64,000 nt of DNA from Hyposmocoma kahamanoa (Eukaryota; Arthropoda; Insecta; Lepidoptera; Cosmopterigidae), in the NCBI RefSeq assembly GCF_003589595.1, contig NW_020654810.1:16389113-16453112 (forward strand), written 5' to 3'. Below, piece by piece: positions 1 through 8,972 of this stretch. Each line of letters begins with the position of its first letter. Within the stretch, counting starts at the first letter, position 1. A model generated the notes under the pieces. The model made no database searches and was not told where the DNA came from. It was given only the letters and a program-made list of their open reading frames with translations. Made by a program: the position numbers and the translations under genes.

Positions 1-223
1 TTTTACGATAACTCTTTCTTAACTGTGACTCCTGCGTCAATTCTATTCGGTATCTCAAATTTCCCTGTAGATTCGTCGTTGTACTTACAATTGCAGAGGA
101 ACGGTGTTTACAAATCAATGCTTCACGTCTGCGGCGTAAATCAACCTCGTCCTCTTTGCACCGTTAGCAATTGGCTGTGAATTCCATTGGAAATTCATGT
201 TTAGTAATTTTGTTTTTTTTCTT

Positions 224-260
224 AGTTTTTTGTGCGTATGTTTAATACGCACAAAAAACT
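224..260. repeat. Perfect 16-bp stem hairpin
   Basis: The arm agttttttgtgcgtat (224-239) is followed by a 5-nt loop and its exact reverse complement (245-260). Weaker complementarity continues outward (TTTCTT-like against AGAAAG). It is probably the remnant of a foldback element. Confidence 0.75.
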
Positions 261-578
261 AGAAAGAACAAATAATTAGAAAGAACCATGGTGAAATTAT
301 TATTAAAAAAAATTTTTAGCGTCTTCGATCGTCATAACTACAAGTTTGAATAAAATAAATTCGTTACATTTTTCAAATTATATTAAAGGCCTGTCAGAGA
401 CTGGAAATAAAATCATATTTAACTCAGTTTTCTTTTGTTATGGATAACCTCATGCCTTTTGACCATACCTTATAAAAAATATTTTCCTCTTAACTTTCGT
501 TACGTCAGAAACCCACGGTACCATTCAGCTTCTATTAACTCTGTATAAGGTTTCTGTAGTTTATTTTGATATAATATT
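261..578. other. No recognised feature
   Basis: AT-rich intronic sequence with no open frame or repeat that I can place. Confidence 0.5.
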
Positions 579-762
579 GCCGGTGAAATTACAGGCACAT
601 GGGACTTGTCAATTTATGTCTCAGGGTGACGGGCGCAGTGGCAGTGCATCTCAGATCTTTGCGATTTAAAGCTCTGAGTGGCACTGCAACTGTTATGGAC
701 AAGCGTGTAGCTTCCATCAGGCACACGACTTATCCGTCCCGTCACTTGTTGTTATAAAAAAA
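579..762 (-). repeat. Family A dispersed repeat, truncated copy
   Basis: Shares the conserved blocks of the family in reverse: ggtgaaattacaggcacatg, ggtgacgggcgcagtggcag, gatttaaagctctgagtggc, and an end near cgtcccgtcacttg followed by an A-rich stretch. It lacks the block that contains the element's 'ctctactgctac' end. Confidence 0.8.
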
Positions 763-889
763 TAATAATAATGCACCGAATATACTATGTGAAATATAAC
801 CTCCAAACTTCAAACTGAAAGGCATATGGAAGTTCGCCATTTTGATTTTTACTTATAATTTACACTATTAGAAATAATATTATAACAAT

Positions 890-1050
890 AATTGTGTTCC
901 TACGGGGCACTATCCGGAAAAGCCACACCAGAACCAATTTAGAAAGGTTCATAATCCAATTGATCCTACTGGAAATCGAACCCGAGACCTATCCATGAAG
1001 CGCCCATAGTGTAAGTTGGGCCACCAAGATCTATGCAGTCAACATTGTAT
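890..1050 (-). repeat. tRNA-derived SINE-like repeat
   Basis: Read on the minus strand it has an internal-promoter-like pair: a degenerate A box (ggtggcccaactt) and about 45 nt later a B box, GGGTTCGATTTCC. Then comes a body related to the repeat at 20670-20910 (shared features: tgggcgct, a ggtctcgggttcgatt-like block, agga-caatt). No intact cloverleaf is visible, so it is a SINE head, not a tRNA gene. Confidence 0.55.
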
Positions 1051-1133
1051 TTTTTATTATACAAAGTGACGGGACAAACAAGTCGTGTGCATGGTATTAA
1101 GCGATACGCCTGTCCATAGCAGTGCAGTTGCCA
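1051..1133 (+). repeat. Family A dispersed repeat, 5' fragment fused to a foldback element
   Basis: Begins tttttattatacaaagtgacgggac and runs through caagtcgtgtgc and gatacgcctgtccatagcag, the start of family A. Continuity is then lost and the unrelated sequence at 1134-1461 follows. The same junction is present in inverted orientation near 36590-36646, so this composite existed before the two copies dispersed. Confidence 0.7.
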
Positions 1134-1461
1134 TCCATAATTAAACATTGTAAAACTTTATAAATATAAAAATTTAATAATTGTCTCTTAGAATTGTATT
1201 ACAGGTAGTATATGTACTTTTTTTATTCTACCTTTTCCAGAATCTCAATTCTCCGAAAAAAATACTCAAATAAATACTCAAACAAAAATACGAAAAAAAA
1301 ATTGAATAGCAGCAACTAGCAATACGCACAGCTGTAGGGCTAGCATGACAGGACGTGACTCGCGCGAGAGCGACATAGAGAGGAATTTTTATGCGAGAAT
1401 AGCAATGTCTCGCGCTTTATGTCGCTCTCGTACAAGTTGGGGCCTGTTGTACTAGTCCTGC
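1094..1461 (+). mobile_element. Composite repeat with a 128-bp foldback (MITE-like) end; copy 1 of 2
   Basis: The segment is repeated in inverted orientation at 36291-36646. Its last part (1334-1461) folds on itself: gtagggctagcatgac...cgcgagagcgacata pairs with tatgtcgctctcg... and a degraded outer arm. No coding capacity is visible. The copies differ by scattered substitutions and small indels. Such long inverted-repeat elements are typical of non-autonomous DNA transposons; the superfamily is unknown. Confidence 0.7.
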
Positions 1462-2139
1462 TGATAGACAATACGGTCTAAAATGTTGTCCTTATAAGTT
1501 TCAAATCATCACCTTTAATGATCTTTGATGATTTGATATTCCAAAAAATAATAATGCAAATTTGTGTTACGATTTCGCTCATACGATATTGTGAGTGTCC
1601 CTGTAGTGGAGCAGTGTCTGCAAATCAAAGTACGTCGCATACGTCGTCACATAACGGCCGTCGTCATATATGCACTGCAAATAGGCGATTGTTCAGATAT
1701 TACTACCACTGACAAATGTCAGTCCACGGATCGCGGGTATAGCGTGCGTGCGTTGATGGATTGTGCCTGTGAATGCACTGAGCGTATCTCATTAGGTGCT
1801 TTATATTAGATTGCAGACGGTGCATAGTATGTCTAGTGGAAAAACTCCGATTTTTTGAGTTTTATAATATAATAGAGACAGTGGCTGTTTAAGGTTCTGC
1901 TCCCTCATTATCCAGTACTCAAAAATGATCAACTTTAAACGGAGTAGAGAAGACGATCGACGACGATTGAAGACGACACTCTAACTAGCGGGCCGGTTAG
2001 TGATCGCTACTGAAAAAAAAAGTGACAATATTTAAGAAACTGGTATTTAAAAAAGTATTTTTAGTAAAAAAAAATACAGAAATGACTAAACTATCCGTGG
2101 TCATCATTCATACTATTTATCCTTCTTGACCAACTTAAC
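1462..2139. other. No recognised feature
   Basis: Mixed-composition intron. Two overlapping 60-80 codon frames at 1518-1809 show no family resemblance and look like chance. Confidence 0.45.
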
Positions 2140-2640
2140 CTGTCAAGGGCAATGTAAGATAGGTGCCGCAAATGCTCATCGAGCCTGAGAATTAAGCCCG
2201 ACTCAAGTGTAGTAGAAAGTTTTTTGACCTCTGAGGTTAAAATGTGCCTAGTATTTGCGACCGTATTTATACCGGAGATGAATCGTGGATTCAGTACTAT
2301 GGATCTTGAGGGCAAGCAGGAGTCCATGCAGTGGCATAACAAATGAACTCGTGGCTAAACTTTGGAACTCAAAGAAAATTTACTGAATAAGTACACAGAA
2401 AAAGGTAGCGTTACCGTCGCATCTTACGCAAACATTTTGCTTAATTTGAAGCAAGAAACTAAAGAGAAAATGCGTGCAAAATTGACCGTAGGTGTGTAGC
2501 TTCTCCACAACAAGACTCTGGTTCACACAGGGTGTTACCAAAGCTTCTATGCGAGACTATTTGTTGCTTTGACAAACTTAATAGCCCAGACCTGGCCCCC
2601 GACGATAAAAAGCTAGAAGACAAAGAAGAATAACATTTTT
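2140..2640 (+). pseudogene. Decayed mariner (Tc1/mariner) transposase relic
   Basis: Several pieces in shifting + frames line up with the order of a mariner transposase. TGDESWIQYYG (about 2271) is the first catalytic-Asp block. EGKQESMQWHNK is followed by a gap, then NLLNKYTEKGSVTVASYANI with LKQETKEKMRAKLTVGV. Next is a degraded HDNA-type block (LLHNKTLVHT, where the catalytic Asp reads Asn or Lys). Last is SPDLAPDD at about 2584, the third-Asp block. Stops and frameshifts separate the pieces, and part of the segment between blocks is missing. No terminal repeats were seen. It is much older than the mariner at 53913 and of a different subfamily (its conserved words are nearer to the SPDLAPSD-type group). 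Confidence 0.72.
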
Positions 2641-3246
2641 AGAGAGAAATGAAAAATTAGTTTTCCGGTGAAACTAGTGAATTGAGGTTACGGGGCACTA
2701 CACTGGAAAATAAATTTTATTCAGTATTTTCAGCTTTTTCCTCCTCGTCTATAAAATACGCCATAAACTCTAGGTTACGGCTACCCTATTGCAATTATGA
2801 ATCACTTTGAATGCTTCGAAATATCTGCGACTAATTTTAGTTCATCGTGCTCATCAAGACGAAGAAAAAAGAACAGTCATCAAACACCACAGAAGAAAAG
2901 TACGGAAACTAATAACTAGTAAGAATAATAAAAGCCACTGTATAGGGAGGTCGCTGATTTTAATCCAGAAAGGTCGACGGAATTTTTCTTTGTGTTCGAT
3001 CTTTATATTAATAATTATAACAAACTAGTGGCATAATTTTACAAAAACAATTGAAAATCATGGTAATAAAACATCGTGAATCAATAAACAGAAACAAAAG
3101 ACAAAAAAAATACAACTCAAAAATTTAAATTAAAAATATGACAAAATATTATAAAATAAAAGGCGAATTATAAAAAAGACTATATATTTAGTGTCAAAAG
3201 CACAAATATATGATCATGCCTTTTGATGTGTTTAGATTATTAATTT
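2641..3246. other. No recognised feature
   Basis: A-rich sequence, with 3040-3190 especially rich in A. A 73-codon frame at 2807-3028 has no resemblance that I know. Confidence 0.45.
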
Positions 3247-3389
3247 ATATGTACAGGATCAAGAAAGAAGAGCACGTCAAACTTGACACTTAAGATGTAA
3301 ATCCAAATCCAACTCTATGCCGCTTACGATAAGAATGGTCTAAAGTACAAAGTGTCAAGCTTGATGTGCTCTTTCTTGACTATACATAT
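3247..3389. mobile_element. Small foldback MITE-like element
   Basis: Imperfect terminal inverted repeats of about 44 bp: the left arm begins atatgtacaggatcaagaaa and ends gtcaaacttgacactt, and the right arm runs aagtgtcaagcttgatgtgc to tatacatat. About 55 bp of unique sequence lies between. There is no coding. Target duplication is unclear because the flanks are AT-rich. Confidence 0.7.
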
Positions 3390-3479
3390 TTATGTCAAAA
3401 ATTTTAATAAAACATCAAATTATACCAACTTAATAAAAAAGCAAAACTAACCAAAACCACAGTTAAAGAACCCTTTTAA

Positions 3480-3670
3480 GGCGAAAATGACTGTCTCCTA
3501 GGCCGAACGATTACTATGAGGTACCGGGTTCGATTTCCGAGAAATATTTGTATGGCCTACATTTATTTCTCTCGTGAGTTTGCGTGTAATTTGTGATTGT
3601 CTATGTGTGTACATGGCATCCGCGACACAGGGTTTCCCTAGTATGGGGCTGTAAAAAAATATATCACCAC
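3480..3670 (+). repeat. tRNA-derived SINE-like repeat
   Basis: Carries an A-box-like TAGGCCGAACG and, about 30 nt later, a B box GGGTTCGATTTCC on the + strand, then a T/G-rich body ending near an A-run at 3652-3658. The arrangement is that of a decayed tRNA-derived SINE. Confidence 0.45.
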
Positions 3671-4050
3671 GTTGCTAATTTGTTGATCCGACAAAAAAAT
3701 GCTTCATCGGGGTTAACAATTCGATGTCTTAAATTTGTATAAACGTACTAAATCTGGCTAACGAAGTCCGAGAATGAGAAAAATTAAAGGCGCGTCTCCA
3801 GTACGTACACGTAGGAAATTAATGCGACAGGTACCTCAGGGGACGCGACGGGTGTCTCCCCCTTGAATAAAACACTTAATATTAGGGCAGTGAGCTTAGA
3901 GCAGCATTAGAGAAAATTGTGCCCTTCGTAACAGTTGTTACTTTATTGACGCCTAGTACGTTTTAGTGGGAGACGCTTGTTTAGTGTTTGTCCCAGGATA
4001 ATACTCCATATTGTACAAAATACGGATACTAAAATGTATGAAGTATTATG
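3671..4050. other. No recognised feature
   Basis: Unique-looking intron. No open frame or repeat recognised. Confidence 0.45.
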
Positions 4051-4053
4051 ATA

Positions 4054-4490
4054 TGTTTGTATTTTTTTTATTTTATTTATTTATTTGCAAGCTTTACAAA
4101 TTTTAAATTTGGTTTACAATTCTGAATAATCTACTTACATAGCCAATTATAAAGTTTGTCAGATTACAATTAATTTTTTTTACCATTCAATTCCTTTTCT
4201 TCTGATATGTTGTGTGTATTCAACATCAACCCATTTATGCGTCCCACTGCTAGGCACGGATTCTCTCTTCCTCTCAATTGTTGGGGACTTCACACATTCT
4301 CCGAGGGGTGTGAACCTTCTTCGACTTGTCGGTTTCATCACAATGTTTTTCTATACCGAAAACATCATGGTCAATTTCAAATTAAATTTCGCACATAAAT
4401 TCTGAAAATTAAAGCCCCGGATTCGAACCCACGGCCTCTGCTAGGGAGGTAGAAGGTTATACTACATACATTAGGCTACCACGGCGTTGT
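4054..4490 (-). repeat. tRNA-derived SINE with (AAAT)n tail
   Basis: On the minus strand the 5' head reads gccgtggtagcctaatg (A box) and 50 nt on gtgggttcgaatcc (B box). The body contains a block shared with 19945-20236 (caaatttaatttgaaattga-like, cagtgggacg) and ends in an AAAT repeat with A-run at 4054-4087. The head/body/tail order is diagnostic of a SINE. The cloverleaf is not intact. Confidence 0.8.
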
Positions 4491-5700
4491 GTGTATTACG
4501 TTTTACTATTGCAAAAGTTTTTTTTTCCTTCTTTTTAAGGCTTATGTTACAATGTCTGGAAATATAATGTAATGTTCGTTATAAATGTTATACACACAAC
4601 AAAAAATTAAGGCAAACAAATTGTGAAACAACCAAAGGTATGTGCTTTCACGTCTTTGTCCTTTGTTTACTATCCTATTTACGACCACCAAAGGAAGACC
4701 CTACTTTAATTCAACCGTCCACTTGAATAACCTGTTTATACATGTATATTTTACAAACAATACCTACCACTGTGTACAATCTCGAAGTACCCATGCGTAA
4801 TACATTATTAAAACAATTTCACAATGCAAAATTAACACAACATTCGGAAGAACATTTTAAAGCACTGAAAATCTCTACTTATGTATTTTGCATTATTATG
4901 CTGTGTAATTATAGAATTTTCAGTTAACAAAATAGAAAGAGAATGTAATTCAATATTTTCCGCGTACTGCTCATATTGTTTCGGTGATTTTATGAATTTA
5001 ATAAGAAAACATTGTCATATACTCCTCAAGTACCTCGATTCTAAGGAGACGAAACATTTTTATTAATTACTCTTGTATTAAAAGATAATCTTTAATGTAA
5101 GAATTTTTGAACAATCAACTGAAACCTTGTAATATTCCGGAATGCTGGAAGCTTAAATTTATAAAAATTCCAAGCGTCTATATTGTCGCCCATGCTATGG
5201 TAGCCGGTGTGAGAAATATACGAGCTAGCGCGGGCATTAGTAAAGTTCCCATGTTCCCGGGATCCTTGGGATGCGGGACAGAACGCCACACATTGGCCGA
5301 ATATTAAAAGGAGAATTAGAGTGGTCACGCCTCGATGCGCTCATAAACGTTCTTATTAGAGCTCAGCTTGTTACAACGTTAAATATGAACCAAGATGCAA
5401 CTGAAAATTTTCAAATGCAAACGGGGAATAATGCTGCTTTTTTCTTTTACACTGGTTTTATCTAAGCTTATGAGATTTAATTATAAAGGTAATTTTTGTC
5501 GAAATTTGTGCCGTTTTCATATGAACTTATTTTAAACAAAACTCGCTCTCTCACACATTAGAAGTTTAAATCTTTATATACAGTTGAAGTAAAAAAGACA
5601 TTTTGGTAAACACTTGTTAATTTTCGAAGTCCTCTGAAACATAAATTCAATAACTCAAATATATGTACTAAGACAAGCTCTCACAAAAGTCTAAGGCTTT
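4491..5700. other. No recognised feature
   Basis: Several overlapping 60-80 codon frames (4742-5066, 5092-5465) lie in AT-rich sequence on both strands. None has a domain, splice context or codon pattern that I would trust. Confidence 0.45.
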
Positions 5701-5727
5701 TTGCCTTCATAATAGTCCATGTTTCAC

Positions 5728-5850
5728 ATGGAACTCTCACAAGGATCTCTACTGGGCCCAATATTGTATTACATGCATGGCGTCATTCGGTAGTACTAAC
5801 GATATTGCAATTATCTAAGAACAGCACTGTTCCTAACTATAAAGAAATTC
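5728..5850 (+). pseudogene. Possible non-LTR reverse transcriptase fragment
   Basis: The + frame at 5728 reads MELSQGSLLGPILYY, close to the QGSxLGPxLF block of LINE reverse transcriptases. About 20 nt further on, another frame reads STNDIAII, which could be a decayed YADDTAII catalytic block brought close by a deletion. The surroundings have stops. The fragment is short, so chance is not ruled out. Confidence 0.4.
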
Positions 5851-6660
5851 ACAAAGAAAATGTTCTGATTGCATTTCAAATTGTTACAGCACTTAAGATA
5901 ACATGTAGCCAAAGCGGCTGTGAAGTCGCGCTCTCATTGTTACCAAATCTGAATGCGCGGATGCGCGGGTTGGTTAAATTAACTTCTTTAGACTAAACTA
6001 AGGTCGTAAGTATTGTTACATTAATCTTTGATTTTCCTTCGAAATCGTTTTCACAGTTACAGCGAGCAAAACAGTAAGAACTTCAATCGTTTATAAAAAT
6101 ATGCATGATTCAATATGAAACAAGTAATAGAAACATTTGCCAAAGAATTGGGTGCGGAAACTCTACATATGGAACTACCTATGTACATACAGACATAATA
6201 CCCTACATCTGCATTATATTTTTTGCTATAACATTAATATACATAGGTATGTACGTTAACACGCCCCTCCTGCTCTAGCAACAAACAAGTCTCATAAAAA
6301 TGTAAACGTAGGCTTTACCCCTATTTCTCAGAATACATCGCATGTCGATTTCTAAAGCTGTAAGATTTACGACAATTTCATAGGAATGGGCGGTTATAGA
6401 TTTTCAATGTTCTGTATGTAACATACATAAAACTGACAATACATGAAATACTTACGTAAGACATAGAGTCATGACATTTGCTCTGAAAATGCAAGCTTGT
6501 TTTGTGCCCTTGGACACACTCGCAGGCAGATATCACGTGCATCATTTGGTTTCATGTACTTGTTGTATGGTTCTACAATAAGCACATGAATTTCAATCAA
6601 GGACATTGCGAATGCTTTTCATATACTGAAATATTGCTGTACAGCATTTTTATATAATAT
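5851..6660. other. No recognised feature
   Basis: AT-rich intron with no supported feature. Confidence 0.45.
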
Positions 6661-6679
6661 GTCATAAATGGTTATTCAC

Positions 6680-7260
6680 AGAGACGGGCAAGTGCCCGGG
6701 TTTGAACTCGGCGCTTTATTAAAGCCGGTTTAAAACTCATTAATGCCGGAAATTGAGGGCAAAAACTATTTGCAACTAAATATTCATAAATCAAGTTAAG
6801 TTCAAATGTAATGATATTAATGATGAGAATTATATTAGTACAAAATATTTATTGCTTGCTCACATATTTTGCCTTCCTATTGAATCGATTCTCTCTAAAA
6901 CCGCGTTGAAATGAATCGATACAAAAAATTGTTAGATCGTATACACTTCAATTGATTTTCATAAAAAATCGAATCGTAATGCATTCCTTGTGGACTCTCA
7001 CTTACTAAAGTGAGAGTCCACAAGATTTCTTTTTTTTGTGTGGTGGGTGTAGAGTTGCCTCTTTGTCGTCTAAAAAAGATATTTTATATCAAAATTCCTA
7101 ATAAGTATGGAAGTACACCAACTTCCGTATTATTTTACGCATGTAATGGTTCCGCCCGCGATTTTGGACAAAAATAGGTTAAAACCCGGCGCTTTGAGTA
7201 AAAATCCCGTTTAAATCCCAGGCGGGATGATTGAGTTTTAACCCATAATCCCCAAATCAG
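6680..7260. repeat. Diverged direct repeat pair around a hairpin
   Basis: Near 6696-6735 the sequence gtttgaactcggcgctttat...ccggtttaaaactc is echoed near 7178-7220 as gttaaaacccggcgctttga...cccgtttaaatccc. The spacing is about 480 bp. They could be remnants of terminal or internal repeats of an old element, but no coding lies between them. Confidence 0.4.
6987..7024. repeat. Perfect 17-bp stem hairpin
   Basis: The arm cttgtggactctcactt (6987-7003), the loop acta and the exact reverse complement (7008-7024). It is not followed by a T-tract of a kind that would suggest a defined RNA end, and its role is unknown. Confidence 0.85.
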
Positions 7261-7860
7261 TAAAACCTAAATCAATAATAAATCAAAACGACACCTTGGA
7301 GGTTGGACGTTGATCATTGGGCGTAACTTCGGTTTCGTCGTAACGTCGCCCTAGAGACAGACCCCAGGGAATGACCTCGCACCGGCTGTCCTTGTCTGGC
7401 CTATCCAATCACAAACACGAATGAAGGTAATGACGCGACGTAACCCCACAAATTGTCCGTAACAATACCGCATTAGGTCACAACCAATGCGTCACAAAAA
7501 ATCGGCATAATTTGTATTTTTTGCCGAATCCTGAGTGATGTAATTAACGAACACGCTTAAGATTATTTCCGCATTGATACTTTCCTTGAGTTCCTATCAA
7601 GCTGGTACGTCACTGATTCTTGTTTCTGGAAATACGTTAAGTAGAAAATGTTGGTGAAACTCGTATTGTTAGATTTGTATCGCTTAAGCTATAGGGATGA
7701 CCGTTAGCCAGACGGATTTCCATGCAAAGAGTTGCGTCTGGCTTGTTATCTCTGCAGCTAGGGTATGCAAAGTTTCAGCTAGCTTGTTAGACTAGCGTTA
7801 CAGCTATACCAGCTTGTTTCTTGTCGGCTTCCATTCGTAGTATTTATATGTATTACACAA
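7261..7860. other. No recognised feature
   Basis: Moderate GC, unique-looking. Nothing with domain resemblance. Confidence 0.45.
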
Positions 7861-7864
7861 AATT

Positions 7865-7918
7865 CATTACTTATTTGTGTAATATATTAATTTATATGTA
7901 TTACACAAATAAGTAATG
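7865..7918. repeat. Perfect 20-bp stem hairpin
   Basis: cattacttatttgtgtaata (7865-7884) is matched exactly by its reverse complement at 7899-7918, with a 14-nt AT loop. The segment atgtattacacaaa also occurs as a direct repeat just upstream (about 7848), suggesting local duplication and inversion. Confidence 0.85.
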
Positions 7919-8230
7919 CTTTTGAAAAAGTTAACAGAAATTTATTAAATTCTCATAAATTTTCATGAAATTTAAGCCAAAGGGCAATTTATAACATTCA
8001 ATTCTCATTAACCAAACTAATACGAAAGTCACTTAAAAAGCAGTTATAGCCGCACGAAATTAAAAGTATTTTTTATTTAACACGAACAGGGTTGTTCAGT
8101 TCATGCGTGCCCAAGCAAAAACAATTCCCTCTCAAACAAATCACCACTAAACAAACGTTTCTACAGGTAGGAATAATTCAGTGAAAGGTCACCTGTTACG
8201 GGTATTCGACATCGATCATCGGGAGTGCGC
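7919..8230. other. No recognised feature
   Basis: AT-rich intron upstream of a GC-rich island. Nothing recognised. Confidence 0.45.
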
Positions 8231-8345
8231 CGCGTCGACCTTCCTGCGTAATGTCGCCCAGGGGAGCGGCCAACGCCTGCGACGCGAGACGTGAGCCGAG
8301 ACAAAACCCTCGGGCCCCCGCCGCGCCGCCTGTCAAACTGACTTG
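8225..8345. other. GC-rich island 0.6 kb before the Rbp6 exon
   Basis: A block with many CpGs (gcgccgcgtcgacc, cgcctgcgacgcgagacg, cgggcccccgccgcgccgcc) in otherwise AT-rich DNA. It could be a regulatory region, an alternative first exon or an unusual repeat. I see no TATA box or clear ORF that decides it. Confidence 0.35.
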
Positions 8346-8900
8346 CCCGTTTTTGTACCCACGCACATTTTTCAAAGTAACTTACGCACCGTTACTACCC
8401 TTCGCCGGTACTCACTTGATCCACAACATATCTGATACACATCTGAAAAGTTAATAAGCATAGGAATTCATAATTAAGTCCTATGTAACGTACAGCCGTC
8501 ATGCTCCGCGTAAACATGAATATTAATGATGCAATTTCGTTCCATTTGAGATTTATCACTGTTTTGTAAGCCAATGGGGAATTTTTAAAATGCTCCTTTG
8601 TGGCCAAATTTAGGTGCGCACGGTCGAACCGGCGGCGCGGTGACAGCGCATCTCCTCTCGCGTGTATTGTTCGCGTCCTAACCGCCGACTTTCCATTTAT
8701 TTCTCTATGAATACGTTATTATCTGCTCGCCCTCGCTTATCAAAGTTTATTTGCAGCGTGTGGTTTACTCTGTACCGGTGCTTATTCGTTATTACAGCGC
8801 CGGAGTGTTTTATTGCCTGGGCGGGGCGCAAATTGCGCACAACGCCCTTGTTTTTCGCTATTTTTCCTCACGATCTTTTCAGGATTTGAAGTTTATTTTA
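8346..8900. other. Intron just before the Rbp6 exon
   Basis: Contains a second GC-rich patch at about 8630-8690. The overlapping short frames at 8662-8936 run into the real exon in other phases and are not genes. Confidence 0.5.
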
Positions 8901-8917
8901 TGTCTTTTTTGTTGCAG
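8901..8917 (+). promoter_or_regulatory. Splice acceptor and polypyrimidine tract of the Rbp6 exon
   Basis: A run of mostly T and C (tgtcttttttgttgcag) ends in CAG directly before the exon. It is a textbook acceptor and fixes the exon start at 8918. Confidence 0.85.
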
Positions 8918-8966
8918 ATCGAAGACGCCATGTTAATGTTCGACAAACAAACCAATAGGCACAGAG
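8918..8966 (+). CDS. Rbp6: Internal exon of a Musashi-family RNA-binding protein (Rbp6 orthologue), part of RRM2
   Basis: This 49-nt exon translates in phase 0 as IEDAMLMFDKQTNRHRG, with the last glycine codon split across the intron (ends in phase 1). It is preceded by a pyrimidine-rich tract ending TTGTTGCAG and followed by GTAAGT, both consensus splice signals. In Musashi proteins this segment lies in the second RRM, just before the RNP1 octamer (GFGFVTF-type), which should begin in the next exon. Family knowledge: Musashi/Rbp6 proteins bind short UAG-containing motifs in mRNA and regulate translation, with roles in neural and muscle stem cells. The AMLMFDKQTNRHRG wording fits Rbp6 and vertebrate MSI1/2; as I recall, Drosophila msi has a VMLMDQQTKRHRG-like version. 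Neither the preceding FGP-type exon nor the following RNP1 exon was found here, so both introns exceed the visible distances of 8.9 and 55 kb. The exon is too short to appear as a conventional ORF. Confidence 0.9.
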
Positions 8967-8972
8967 GTAAGT
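8967..8972 (+). promoter_or_regulatory. Splice donor of the Rbp6 exon
   Basis: GTAAGT directly follows the split glycine codon and matches the U1 consensus completely at +1 to +6. Confidence 0.88.

Larger units (their letters stand above)
1..8917 (+). other. Inferred intron upstream of the Rbp6 exon (5' end outside window)
   Basis: The whole stretch lies 5' of the Rbp6 exon and ends in its acceptor site. It contains repeats and no recognisable upstream Rbp6 exon (I looked for KKIFVGG-type RRM2 coding and found none). That it is one intron rather than intron plus unrecognised exons is inference. Confidence 0.6.

Noticed and set aside
2091..2342. 83-codon minus frame.
   Set aside because: Antisense to the old mariner relic, which explains the sequence better.
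7327..7350. aacttcggtttcgtcgt reads NFGFVV, reminiscent of an RNP1 motif.
   Set aside because: It lies upstream of the exon that should precede RNP1, lacks a splice acceptor and runs straight into a stop.
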